Counted from the first letter of the stretch, positions 5,251-11,774 are shown. The stretch: 39,768 bases of DNA from a virus (IMGVR_UViG_3300025687_000113:1-39768); one strand, 5' to 3'. Program-made: numbers and translations. Notes: generated by a model not told the origin, from the letters alone.

Positions 5251-6082
5251 GTGTAAACACCCCGTCGTAAATGTTGTGTGTTGCGTCGCCGTTTGTAATA
5301 TCCCTACCGTTTAACCAGTTGTCTATGCCGTTGTCTTTTGCTGTCGTTGCCCCAAGCGCGCCGACGTACTGCGAAAATTTACTTTCCCTAAAAATTGTTT
5401 GCGGCCTGAGGTACTGACTCATTTTTGGGTCACTGCCCCAGGCTCTAACCCGGTCATCAATAACTTGCTTGATCAGTTCCGGTGTTCTGCCATCAATTTT
5501 TAAAATTGAATCTATTAATTTCAGATTGCTGTCAACAGCCTCAAAACTTCGACCAGTTTTCTTATTGAGATAGTCCAGCACGTTTTTTGAGCATTCGCTG
5601 TTTTTCTTTGGTGGTTTACTTCTGGCATTCTTTTGATGTGCGTCGTCGGGCTTGCCCGACATATGTTTTAAGTTCTTTTCTTCTTTAACTTCTTGTACTT
5701 CTTGTTTGTGGTTATCTGGTTGGTTATCCCGTTGGTTAGTTGGTTGGTTAGTTGGTTGGTTAGCTTGCTGGTTATCGCCTTGGTAGTTTTCGTAATTATT
5801 CACTGTTATTACAGTATGTTGCGGGCTTGTTGTTATGGTTATTTCGTTGGTTGATTGCAGGTTGTTTAGTGCAGTCCTCACTTTTTGCCGTGTAAGCCCT
5901 AATTCACCCGCCAACTTTTCAGAGCTGGTTATAAATTGCCCTCTTTTTATATCCTTTCCGCGCCAAGTTGCAGGCTTATGGTTAGCCTTTAGTAAACAAT
6001 GAATGAACACGCGGCTTGTGTTGGCGTCGCTGTACCACTCCCAATCCAATATATCTCTATAGAATTTTACCCAACCAGACAT
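5237..6082 (-). CDS. O-like replisome organiser with phage replication C-terminal domain
   Basis: The 281-residue protein should bind the phage origin and recruit the host replisome. Residues 1-95 form a winged-helix region (SSEKLAGELGLTRQKVRTAL is the recognition part). Residues 100-125 are a low-complexity linker of NQPT-type repeats, and residues about 165-240 match the conserved phage replication C-terminal domain (VLDYLNKKTGRSF to RPQTIFRESKFSQYVG). The linker repeats are produced by 12-bp iterons in the DNA, as in lambda O, whose gene contains ori. The gene starts 19 bases downstream of the 93-residue helix-turn-helix gene. Confidence 0.8.
   Translation of the reverse strand: MSGWVKFYRDILDWEWYSDANTSRVFIHCLLKANHKPATWRGKDIKRGQFITSSEKLAGELGLTRQKVRTALNNLQSTNEITITTSPQHTVITVNNYENYQGDNQQANQPTNQPTNQRDNQPDNHKQEVQEVKEEKNLKHMSGKPDDAHQKNARSKPPKKNSECSKNVLDYLNKKTGRSFEAVDSNLKLIDSILKIDGRTPELIKQVIDDRVRAWGSDPKMSQYLRPQTIFRESKFSQYVGALGATTAKDNGIDNWLNGRDITNGDATHNIYDGVFTHVRQ
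5707..5778 (-). repeat. Six 12-bp iterons inside the O-like gene (putative origin)
   Basis: Six contiguous 12-base units run without a gap: TGTGGTTATCTG, GTTGGTTATCCC, GTTGGTTAGTTG twice, GTTGGTTAGCTT, GCTGGTTATCGC. The shared core is GGTTA. A pyrimidine-rich, AT-rich stretch (5668-5705) lies next to them. Iterons inside the initiator gene beside an AT-rich unwinding stretch are the plan of lambda ori. Because 12 bases are exactly four codons, a protein-level repeat is an alternative reading. Confidence 0.6.
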
Positions 6083-6101
6083 AAAACATCCCCCCTGCTT
6101 T

Positions 6102-6383
6102 TTATACTGCTTCGCTTAATAAGTCGGGGATGCTGTAGTAATTTCTTCTCCTTTTTATATCCTGCAATTTTATTAAACCGCCATGCTGTATTAGATCTTT
6201 AACAGCTTTTATAACTCCGCACCTGCTCATGCATAAAGCCTCAGCTATATCGTTATAAGATGCATTTGCTATAGTCTCGTTATCATTAAGATAGAAAAAC
6301 GCTGCTACCATTTTGCTACCCATAGTTAAGTCACTAGACAAAATAACGTCTCTAAATATTTCCTTTTTAATTGATTCATTCAT
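6102..6383 (-). CDS. Small helix-turn-helix protein, first gene of the replication unit
   Basis: The 93-residue protein has a winged-helix layout: a helical start, then YNDIAEALCMSRCGVIKAVK (about residues 43-62) as helix-turn-helix, followed by a basic wing (KRRRNYYSIP). AAGGAG lies 8 bases before the ATG at 6383. As the first gene behind the leftward promoter at 6418-6446 it may regulate the replication unit or help origin function. It resembles the N-terminal half of O-like proteins. Confidence 0.65.
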   Translation of the reverse strand: MNESIKKEIFRDVILSSDLTMGSKMVAAFFYLNDNETIANASYNDIAEALCMSRCGVIKAVKDLIQHGGLIKLQDIKRRRNYYSIPDLLSEAV

Positions 6384-6399
6384 TTTTAAATACTCCTTG

Positions 6400-6414
6400 G
6401 TTAACTGAGTTAAC
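6400..6414. promoter_or_regulatory. Perfect palindrome operator below the leftward promoter
   Basis: GTTAACTGAGTTAAC is a perfect palindrome with 7-base arms around a central G. It sits just downstream of the -10 box at 6418-6423, around the predicted transcription start. A dimeric repressor here would shut off the replication unit. Confidence 0.55.
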
Positions 6415-6417
6415 TAC

Positions 6418-6446
6418 AATATAGTGTGCACGATTAACCAAATCAA
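6418..6446 (-). promoter_or_regulatory. Leftward early promoter (replication unit)
   Basis: On the minus strand TTGATT (6441-6446), a 17-base spacer and TATATT (6418-6423) match sigma70 spacing exactly. It drives the 93-residue gene and the replication genes behind it. Confidence 0.65.
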
Positions 6447-6484
6447 CCCACCACCCCTAAAAATTTAAAAATTAACCAACTTTA

Positions 6485-6562
6485 GTTTACAACCATGATG
6501 GCATTGTAAACCAGTTCTATAGATTGCAATCGCCCCGCCACTACTCCGTAAACCAGTTTTAT
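6485..6562. promoter_or_regulatory. Repeated GTAAACC boxes in the control region
   Basis: An inverted pair GTTTACAA (6485-6492) / TTGTAAAC (6504-6511) is followed by a direct repeat: GTAAACCAGTTCTAT (6506-6520) recurs as GTAAACCAGTTTTAT (6548-6562), 42 bases or about four helical turns apart. A further TGTAAACC lies at 8743-8750 in the other divergent control region. The boxes look like sites for a shared regulator. Confidence 0.5.
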
Positions 6563-6590
6563 ATAAACTTTATTTTTTGCAAATAAATAT

Positions 6591-6619
6591 TTGACGATGC
6601 GATGGTAAAGACGTTTAAT
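6591..6619 (+). promoter_or_regulatory. Rightward promoter of the recombination unit
   Basis: TTGACG (6591-6596), a 17-base spacer and TTTAAT (6614-6619) form a good sigma70-type promoter 40 bases before the recT start codon. It is the rightward counterpart of the promoter at 6418-6446. Confidence 0.65.
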
Positions 6620-6659
6620 AAAAACACGCGATAACGCGCAAACAAAAAGGTATTTTTTT

Positions 6660-7472
6660 ATGAGTAAGGCAATTGCAAAATTAGCAGAGCGTTTTAATAG
6701 TGACGAAAAAGAATTAATTGCGACGTTAAAAAACACGGCTTTTAAAACAAAAGATGGTGTTGCTACAGATGCGCAAATGCAAGCATTGTGCATTGTTGCA
6801 GACCAATACGGGCTTAATCCCTTTTTGAAAGAAATTTATGCTTACCCCGACAAGCAAAACGGCATTGTGCCGGTCGTGGGGTTGGACGGTTGGACGCGCA
6901 TCATAAATAGTCATCCACAATTTAACGGCATGGCATTTACATATAGCAACGACAGCGAGGAAATGCCTAACGGCAAAAAGTGCCCTGCTTGGTGTGAAGT
7001 AACTATTTATAGAAAAGATCGAGAGCACCCCGTAATTGTTCGTGAATTTTTAGATGAAGTTTATAGGGATGCATTTACAGGTAAAGGGCAAAACGGCAAA
7101 CCATACACTATCAACGGACCATGGCAAACTCACACAAAGCGAATGCTGAGGCACAAAACGCTAATCCAAGGCGCCCGCCTCGCCTTTGGCTTTGCTGGCA
7201 TCTATGACGAAGATGAAGCGCAACGCATACAAGAATCTGAAGCGCCTAGAATCGATCACAGCAAAGGGCAAGTTATTGAAGGGAAATGGTCCAGCGAACC
7301 CGAAACAATAACTCATGAGCAAGCTGAACAGCTTAGAACGCTTATTGCAAACGCTGGCATAGATGAAACAAAATTTTGCGCTGATCCAAAAATAGCTATC
7401 GGATGTTTAGAAGAATTTCCTAGCGCTAGGTTTGAGGGCGCAAAAAATTATCTTAGTTCACTAGCCAAATAA
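6660..7472 (+). CDS. recT: RecT/Bet single-strand annealing protein
   Basis: This 270-residue protein belongs to the Bet/RecT family, which coats single-stranded DNA and anneals complementary strands during phage recombination. Typical segments are GLNPFLKEIYAYPDKQ (about residues 51-66), VGLDGWTRIINSHPQF, CPAWCEVTIYRKDR and the basic stretch TKRMLRHKTLIQGARLAFG. Its length matches lambda Bet (261). An AAGG ribosome site precedes the ATG. The partner exonuclease gene follows 51 bases downstream, the usual pairing. Confidence 0.93.
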   Translation: MSKAIAKLAERFNSDEKELIATLKNTAFKTKDGVATDAQMQALCIVADQYGLNPFLKEIYAYPDKQNGIVPVVGLDGWTRIINSHPQFNGMAFTYSNDSEEMPNGKKCPAWCEVTIYRKDREHPVIVREFLDEVYRDAFTGKGQNGKPYTINGPWQTHTKRMLRHKTLIQGARLAFGFAGIYDEDEAQRIQESEAPRIDHSKGQVIEGKWSSEPETITHEQAEQLRTLIANAGIDETKFCADPKIAIGCLEEFPSARFEGAKNYLSSLAK

Positions 7473-7523
7473 TATTACCGCCGCCGGTCGGTTACCGGCA
7501 TTCACTAATTACGGGGAAAAATC

Positions 7524-8165
7524 ATGGTAATACACGTTAAGTGCGAACAGGGCGAGCCAGAATGGTTTGAAGCGCGCGCCGGGGTTATCACCGCGAGTAT
7601 GTTTGGCGAAGCCAGAAAGAAACTAAAAAGCGGAAAAGAAAAAGGCGAACCGACAAAAGCAGCACGCGATTATGCCTTTAAACTCGCTATAGAACGAATC
7701 AGCGGCGAATTGTTAGATGATCCTGAGTTTGACTCATGGCAAGCGCGTCGCGGTCGTGAGCTAGAACCAGAGGCCAGAATGAAATACGAAAGCAGAACTA
7801 AAACTTTGGTTGAGCAAGTAGGTCTCGCGCTCACTGATGATAGAAAGTTTGGTTGCTCTCTCGATGGCATCATAAGCGATAAAAAAACGCTTGAAATAAA
7901 ATGCTTTTTATCACCATCAAAAATAAAAAACATTATCTTAAATAGAGATATAGGCGAATGTATTGATCAAGTACAAGGTGGACTATGGATAACTGGAGCT
8001 GAATATTGCGATTTTGTGTTGTACTGCCCTGCTCTTAAATCAATAGAAAAAGATATGACTATAATCACAATAGAAAGAGACAATGATTATATAGAAAAAC
8101 TTGAATTGGACTTGTTAGAATTTGAATCGCTAGTGAATAACTATGTTGAACAAATTAAGAAATAA
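7524..8165 (+). CDS. exo: Lambda-type (YqaJ) 5'-3' exonuclease
   Basis: The enzyme digests the 5' strand at DNA ends and hands the 3' strand to RecT. The 213-residue protein shows WFEARAGVITAS near the start, RRGRELEPEAR (about residues 75-85), and the catalytic PD-(D/E)xK core GCSLDG (D114) with LEIKC (E124, K126). QVQGGLWITGAEYCDFVLY follows. Length and order match the lambda exonuclease/YqaJ family. A GGGG ribosome site lies before the ATG, and the end overlaps the zinc-ribbon gene by 23 bases. Confidence 0.92.
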   Translation: MVIHVKCEQGEPEWFEARAGVITASMFGEARKKLKSGKEKGEPTKAARDYAFKLAIERISGELLDDPEFDSWQARRGRELEPEARMKYESRTKTLVEQVGLALTDDRKFGCSLDGIISDKKTLEIKCFLSPSKIKNIILNRDIGECIDQVQGGLWITGAEYCDFVLYCPALKSIEKDMTIITIERDNDYIEKLELDLLEFESLVNNYVEQIKK

Positions 8166-8403
8166 GCCATGCGCTTCTTGCGGCCTCACTGATCGCTATA
8201 AAAGCGGCAAGTGTAGGCCGTGCACTACGAAACGAAGCATTAAAAATAAGTCTACAAAATCAGTTTACGTAGAGGCTATGGTTTTATGGACAAAAGCAAA
8301 CAAACAAAGGTGTGCGGCAAGTGCAATCAATCCGACTGGTTCCCTAGTGGATATTGCAGGCCATGCTCAAGGCGGCGCGGGAGAAAACGAAACGAGCAGT
8401 TAA
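8143..8403 (+). CDS. Zinc-ribbon protein, probably the N-terminal part of a frameshifted gene
   Basis: The 86-residue frame starts with a zinc-ribbon unit CASCGLTDRYKSGKCRPC (residues 10-27). Its C-terminal part, after about residue 48, is an out-of-frame reading of the second ribbon encoded by the next ORF. The next frame (8286-8621) carries two more copies of the same unit. This suggests one ancestral three-ribbon protein split by a -1 shift near 8286, or two overlapping genes made by duplication. No canonical slippery heptamer is visible at the junction. Confidence 0.55.
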   Translation: MLNKLRNKPCASCGLTDRYKSGKCRPCTTKRSIKNKSTKSVYVEAMVLWTKANKQRCAASAINPTGSLVDIAGHAQGGAGENETSS

Positions 8404-8621
8404 TAAAAGATGGCAAAAGAGTATCTGAGGGAACTGTTAAATACTGCAAGGTATGCGACAAAAATACGGAACGCTATGGCACGGGAAAATGCAAATTGTG
8501 CTGCAAAAGATATAATAAGGCTAATTATGGCCTGACTACAGTAGACAAGTCAGAGAGAGAGATAACTATAAATAATAACAAAGCGTTTATTTTTTGGTAT
8601 CGCTCTGTGATATCACCTTGA
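8286..8621 (+). CDS. Double zinc-ribbon protein
   Basis: The 111-residue protein contains two CxxC(x)nCxxC ribbons: CGKCNQSDWFPSGYCRPC (residues 10-27) and CKVCDKNTERYGTGKCKLCC (about 54-73). Both resemble the ribbon of the overlapping upstream frame. Basic residues between them suggest nucleic-acid binding. It has no strong ribosome site at its ATG, which fits a former continuation of the upstream gene. Its 3' end overlaps the convergent RHH gene by 35 bases. Function unknown. Confidence 0.55.
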   Translation: MDKSKQTKVCGKCNQSDWFPSGYCRPCSRRRGRKRNEQLIKDGKRVSEGTVKYCKVCDKNTERYGTGKCKLCCKRYNKANYGLTTVDKSEREITINNNKAFIFWYRSVISP

Positions 8622-8739
8622 GCATATATTGATATATAAGATCACTTGAGGTTGTCCCCTGCTCCGCCGCCTTTTTTTTAAAAGCGTCTCTAACGTCGCG
8701 GTTAACTCTAATATTTAATAAACAATTTTTATCTGCCAT
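8587..8739 (-). CDS. Ribbon-helix-helix repressor, 50 aa
   Basis: This short frame encodes MADKNCLLNIRVNRDVRDAF followed by a helix KKKAAEQGTTSSDLIYQYML. The beta strand LLNIRVN and the two helices match Arc/CopG/MetJ-type repressors, which dimerise and insert the strand pair into the DNA major groove. It is the only minus-strand gene in the rightward region. It faces the XRE-type gene at 8871 across a 131-base gap containing a promoter and a GTAAACC box. This divergent pair is the best candidate for a lysis-lysogeny or early-late switch. Confidence 0.75.
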   Translation of the reverse strand: MADKNCLLNIRVNRDVRDAFKKKAAEQGTTSSDLIYQYMLKVISQSDTKK

Positions 8740-8742
8740 TAC

Positions 8743-8816
8743 TGTAAACCTATGTTGTATTAATTTAAGTTTTATTTTTTATACGTCTTTACATAACGAT
8801 AATTAAGAATTATATT
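8743..8816 (+). promoter_or_regulatory. Control region between RHH and XRE genes with rightward promoter
   Basis: The rightward promoter is TTTACA (8788-8793), a 17-base spacer and TATATT (8811-8816). TGTAAACC (8743-8750), immediately upstream of the RHH start codon, matches the boxes of the control region at 6485-6562. It could be an autoregulatory site. No clear leftward promoter for the RHH gene was identified. Confidence 0.55.
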
Positions 8817-8870
8817 ATTAACACGCTTAGATAAACAAGCGCAACAAACAACAAACCGGGAGTTATAAAA

Positions 8871-9140
8871 GTGATTTGTAAACTTGATGAGGTTTTAGAG
8901 CAAAAAGGCCTTACAAAAGGCTGGGTTCAAAAAATGTCAGGGGTGGGTAACTTGGCAAAGATTTCTGAGGGCGCCGATCTTCGATTGTCTGGCGCTTTAA
9001 AAATCTGCGCGGTACTTGAATGCGAAATTAGCGATATTTGGCCAAACACCTTTGGGCTAGCAAAAAAAGAAATTGTAACAGAACAGCTAGTAATGGTTGA
9101 CGCTTCAGAGCAATCGTCAGAATCAGTGTTTGCAGGATAA
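8871..9140 (+). CDS. XRE/Cro-type helix-turn-helix regulator, 89 aa
   Basis: The protein has the small Cro/CI-type layout: LDEVLEQKGLTKGWVQKMSG (first helices), NLAKISEGADLRLSGALKIC (recognition part) and AVLECEISDIWP, the usual end of the HTH_26/XRE fold. It starts with GTG after a GGGAG ribosome site. It lies divergent to the RHH gene and ahead of a run of small genes. It probably represses or activates the early promoters; the palindromes at 627-640 and 6400-6414 are possible targets. Confidence 0.7.
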   Translation: MICKLDEVLEQKGLTKGWVQKMSGVGNLAKISEGADLRLSGALKICAVLECEISDIWPNTFGLAKKEIVTEQLVMVDASEQSSESVFAG

Positions 9141-9162
9141 CGTCTCGCTGACGTTGCAGTAC

Positions 9163-9214
9163 CCCGCCCCTTTATTTTAACTGACTGCTGTGGTTGGTGA
9201 ACGGGGCGGGTTTT
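9163..9214 (+). terminator. Possible terminator after the XRE gene
   Basis: CCCGCCCC (9163-9170) pairs with GGGGCGGG (9203-9210) across a 32-base loop and is followed by TTTT. The GC-rich stem and T tract suggest a terminator or attenuator, although the large loop weakens the case. Confidence 0.45.
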
Positions 9215-9236
9215 AAACTAACAAAAGGATTTTGTT

Positions 9237-9440
9237 ATGTATATTCAGAAAAGGGAAATGAAAAGAACATTAAATCAAGTTTTTTGCTTGGTCGTTTCAA
9301 GCTTATCTATTTTTGCCGCCATTATTGCATTATACATATATAGTGGCCAAGTGCAAGCACAAGGCTATGACACCGAAGAAGCCACCGCCCCTGCCCCATA
9401 CTGCGATCCCATTTCAAAAGGTGAAAGCGTATGCGATTAA
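9237..9440 (+). CDS. Small membrane or secreted protein, 67 aa
   Basis: Not recognised. A basic start (MYIQKREMKRTLNQ) is followed by a hydrophobic stretch FCLVVSSLSIFAAIIALYIY (about residues 16-35) and a short polar tail with two Cys. It is either a signal anchor or a cleavable signal peptide ending near VQAQG. An AGGA ribosome site precedes the ATG; an internal ATG at 9258 (MKRTLN) is an alternative. It overlaps the next gene by 10 bases. Confidence 0.5.
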   Translation: MYIQKREMKRTLNQVFCLVVSSLSIFAAIIALYIYSGQVQAQGYDTEEATAPAPYCDPISKGESVCD

Positions 9441-9625
9441 CATACGTAACAAGCAACGCCAAATTGGGAAAAGCCTGGTTTAACGCCAAGCCTTTATTTA
9501 AAAAAGAAACCCTTATTTGTATTAAATACCACGCGCATGAAGGTTGCTGGCGCTTTGAGAAAAGCGGCAAAGAGGTGCCTGCAAAAATAGAACTGAAGTT
9601 AAAAAAAACTTTGGTGATGAGTTAA
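9431..9625 (+). CDS. Small basic phage protein, 64 aa
   Basis: Not recognised. A lysine-rich soluble protein with a beta-like core (TLICIKYHAHEGCWRFEKSG) and a basic helical tail. Its start overlaps the end of the preceding gene, which suggests coupled translation within the rightward small-gene block. Confidence 0.45.
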   Translation: MRLTYVTSNAKLGKAWFNAKPLFKKETLICIKYHAHEGCWRFEKSGKEVPAKIELKLKKTLVMS

Positions 9626-9648
9626 GTAAAATCGAGGAGTTTAAAAAA

Positions 9649-9843
9649 ATGCAAAGAATTATAAGCGAATCTGAATTATTAATGTTGCTTGAAATGAAAC
9701 ATCAACTTAGTTTTTTAATGGCCTTTGATGTTGAGGACTGGGATAAATTCGAGGATGCAATGATTTGTTTTGATGAACTTAGGCCAAAAATAAAAGAGTA
9801 TATAAAAAAATATGAATTAGTTGAAGATATAAGCGGAGATTAG
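9649..9843 (+). CDS. Small acidic helical protein, 64 aa
   Basis: Not recognised. It is predicted to be almost all helix (SESELLMLLEMKHQLSFLMA, then FEDAMICFDELRPKIKEYIK) and is acidic. A GAGG ribosome site lies before the ATG. Short acidic helical proteins in this part of phage genomes are often anti-host or regulatory, but nothing in the sequence shows a target. Confidence 0.5.
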   Translation: MQRIISESELLMLLEMKHQLSFLMAFDVEDWDKFEDAMICFDELRPKIKEYIKKYELVEDISGD

Positions 9844-9846
9844 ATT

Positions 9847-10050
9847 ATGTATGATGTTAGCGAAGAGGATATAGAAGAATATAAAAAAATAATAAGAATT
9901 AATAGCAAGGCAAGAACGGCCGTGAAAGTGGCTTGCATCTTAACCTTGAAAGAAATAAAAAAAAAGATAATGAGCACAGGAAACCCTGTAAGATTCAGCA
10001 CGTGTATTGCTGAAGAAGCAATTAACAAACTTTTAAACGGGGATTTATGA
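9847..10050 (+). CDS. Small helical protein, 67 aa
   Basis: Not recognised. It has an acidic helix (SEEDIEEYKKIIRINSKART) followed by a basic helix (ILTLKEIKKKIMS) and a short end. It starts 4 bases after the previous stop and overlaps the next start by 4 bases, so it belongs to the same operon. Confidence 0.5.
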   Translation: MYDVSEEDIEEYKKIIRINSKARTAVKVACILTLKEIKKKIMSTGNPVRFSTCIAEEAINKLLNGDL

Positions 10051-11099
10051 TGATGCAATTCTTGATGCGGTATCTTATTTTCATATGCTCTATAGTTCTC
10101 GTTGTTCTTGGATTTACTGCTGATTGGTCAAATAATACGGCGTCAGTTGTTCACGTTGAATCACTTGATAGCTTATACAACATAGGGCAATTCGGGCTTA
10201 GGGATCTTGGACTTATAGGGCTGTCTGCTGTTTTTGCTGTAAGTGTTGCCATTTTTGGGTACGCCGCAGGCATCAGCATTAGGTTTATGCCGTTTGCTAT
10301 AGTTGCTGTTTTCTGTAGCAGCATAATGACGCTACAGTCTCAAACTGGGCGAATAAATGACAAGGATCATAGGGCAGCCGTTCAGTCTGCTAGAGTCCCT
10401 GCCCTACTCGCTGAGCTGTCTACGCTAAACGAAAGCTTGAATCCAAGCGATGGAAGCCAACCCTGCGCCTTACAAGGAAACTGGTGCGATAGCTCAGCAA
10501 AAGAGGCTCGCGTCGCTGAGATAAACCGAGAACTAGCAGAAATAGAAAGGCGCCCGGCCACCGCTGCCAACGCTGACTCTATAGAAACAAAAACGTTTTT
10601 AGGATCAATCGTTATAGGTGGCCCTATAGTCAACTTTGGGCTTAGCTATCTTGCTGGATGGATATTGCGATTTAGGCCAAAATCGAAAAAACCAGAAAAC
10701 AATAATACTATGTCTAAGCGCCCTACTCGCAAAAAACAGTCACCGCAAAAACATAAAAAGCAGTCACCCGCTAATAACAATGTTGTACCGTTCAACCATA
10801 AAAAAAAAGAGACGGTGACCGCTGAAAAGTTTGACGGTGACCGATTTTCAGGGAACGGTGACTACCTAGAACAGTGCCGCGAAGTAGTCACCCAAATGAT
10901 CAGAGACGGTGAACGGGTAAGTATAAAAACGGTGATGTCAAAGCGTAACGGTTCACAAAGGATTGTAAGAGGTAGGCGTGAGGATATAGGCGCATATCTT
11001 CGAATACTGGCAGATGAAGGATTATTAATAAAGGGGAAAGGAGGGTACACGTATGAAAAAGAGGCAGCCAATAGCCGACTCACTAAGCGCAATTTTTAA
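10047..11099 (+). CDS. Four-helix membrane protein with cytoplasmic winged-helix-like tail
   Basis: This 350-residue protein has hydrophobic segments at about residues 8-24, 52-74, 78-96 and 187-205. Between the third and fourth lies a stretch with two Cys and coiled-coil-like acidic helices. After the fourth comes a very basic linker (KSKKPENNNTMSKRPTRKK), so the positive-inside rule puts the C-terminus in the cytoplasm. Residues about 275-340 look like a winged helix (LEQCREVVTQMIRDGERVSI, then RREDIGAYLRILADEGLLIK and a GGYTY wing). Its own coding DNA holds a cluster of CGGTGAC boxes. It could tether DNA to the membrane. Family not recognised. Confidence 0.6.
   Translation: MMMQFLMRYLIFICSIVLVVLGFTADWSNNTASVVHVESLDSLYNIGQFGLRDLGLIGLSAVFAVSVAIFGYAAGISIRFMPFAIVAVFCSSIMTLQSQTGRINDKDHRAAVQSARVPALLAELSTLNESLNPSDGSQPCALQGNWCDSSAKEARVAEINRELAEIERRPATAANADSIETKTFLGSIVIGGPIVNFGLSYLAGWILRFRPKSKKPENNNTMSKRPTRKKQSPQKHKKQSPANNNVVPFNHKKKETVTAEKFDGDRFSGNGDYLEQCREVVTQMIRDGERVSIKTVMSKRNGSQRIVRGRREDIGAYLRILADEGLLIKGKGGYTYEKEAANSRLTKRNF
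10739..10936. repeat. Cluster of CGGTGAC boxes inside the membrane-protein gene
   Basis: Boxes matching GGTGAC, or GTCACC on the other strand, occur at 10739, 10763, 10814, 10836, 10857 and 10887. One-mismatch boxes occur at 10908 (GGTGAA) and 10931 (GGTGAT). A weaker relative is GGTTCAC at 10950. Most same-strand copies begin ACGGTGA, and neighbours are mostly 21-24 bases apart, about two helical turns. They occur in both orientations and in two codon registers, so the repeat is at DNA level rather than a protein repeat. They resemble iterons, a partition site or a multi-site operator. Confidence 0.65.
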
Positions 11100-11172
11100 C
11101 GGCGTAATGCTGGCATGGGTTGGTGGTTTGGTAATTTATTATATTCTGAAACAAAACGGTGTTTGTTCATAA
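11053..11172 (+). CDS. Small single-span membrane protein, 39 aa
   Basis: This frame begins MKKRQPIADSLSAIFNGVML, continues into a membrane span (AWVGGLVIYYIL) and ends QNGVCS. An AAGGAGGG ribosome site, the strongest in the neighbourhood, ends 9 bases before the ATG. The gene overlaps the preceding one by 47 bases in another frame. Its place in the rightward unit ahead of the secreted proteins fits an inner-membrane accessory protein. Function unknown. Confidence 0.65.
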   Translation: MKKRQPIADSLSAIFNGVMLAWVGGLVIYYILKQNGVCS

Positions 11173-11202
11173 ACAATTAACATCACTAAATGCGGGGATA
11201 CT

Positions 11203-11466
11203 ATGAAATACATTTCACCAGTTTTTTTAGCGTTCGCAATATTCGCAATACTAGCAAACGAGGCAAGAGCGGGGCAGTGCGAGTTTTACAAAACTTATCA
11301 CGGTGTAGCTTTCGGTCAAATTAAAGTTATTCAGTGCCACTTATGCCCAACAAGCAAGCGGCAATTATGGAATGAGCACGGTGTAAAAGGTCACTGCAAG
11401 AGAGTAAAGAAAAGCAAAGAAAGCAATAGAAAAAAGGTACCAGTAGAAAGCATAGCGGTTAACTAA
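11203..11466 (+). CDS. Secreted small Cys-containing protein, 87 aa
   Basis: A signal peptide is clear: MKYISPVFLAFAIFAILANE with probable cleavage after ARA. The mature part has four Cys (GQCEFYKTYHG, IQCHLCPTSKRQ, GHCKRVKK) and a basic tail. This suggests a disulfide-bonded or metal-binding periplasmic protein. A GGGG ribosome site precedes the ATG. Phage periplasmic proteins in such positions can act in superinfection exclusion or lysis, but no family is recognised. Confidence 0.6.
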   Translation: MKYISPVFLAFAIFAILANEARAGQCEFYKTYHGVAFGQIKVIQCHLCPTSKRQLWNEHGVKGHCKRVKKSKESNRKKVPVESIAVN

Positions 11467-11483
11467 CTAAACGGGGTTTTATT

Positions 11484-11774
11484 ATGAAAAAGACAGCTTC
11501 AATACTATTAATTACAGCAGTTTCTTTTTGTTTTATTCAGTACACACACGCTGGGTACACAAGTGAAGACAATGGGCCACACGTTTTGACACTTTTTTGG
11601 GAGACGTCACCTGATAATTATTGTGTTAAAAAGGTAATAAAAGGATACGATCACAAACACTCTTGTGATAGCGCCGGATATGTGGCTTGCGATGTCGGAG
11701 AATACGACGAATTCGAATGTGACAAAGAAGGGGATCATGAAAAATGGGTAGAAGAATGGGGTATGTGTCAGTAA
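11484..11774 (+). CDS. Secreted small Cys-containing acidic protein, 96 aa
   Basis: It starts with a signal peptide (MKKTASILLITAVSFCFIQY, cleavage probably after THA). The acidic mature domain has Cys at NYCVKK, HSCDSAG, VACDVGE, FECDKEG and the C-terminal GMCQ, enough for two disulfides. It lies 17 bases after the preceding secreted protein, so the two form a pair of periplasmic proteins made together. Family not recognised. Confidence 0.6.
   Translation: MKKTASILLITAVSFCFIQYTHAGYTSEDNGPHVLTLFWETSPDNYCVKKVIKGYDHKHSCDSAGYVACDVGEYDEFECDKEGDHEKWVEEWGMCQ

Noticed and set aside
6482-6793. Minus-strand 103-codon frame over the recT promoter
   Set aside because: It runs across the control region and into the antisense of recT; its composition is typical of a shadow frame.
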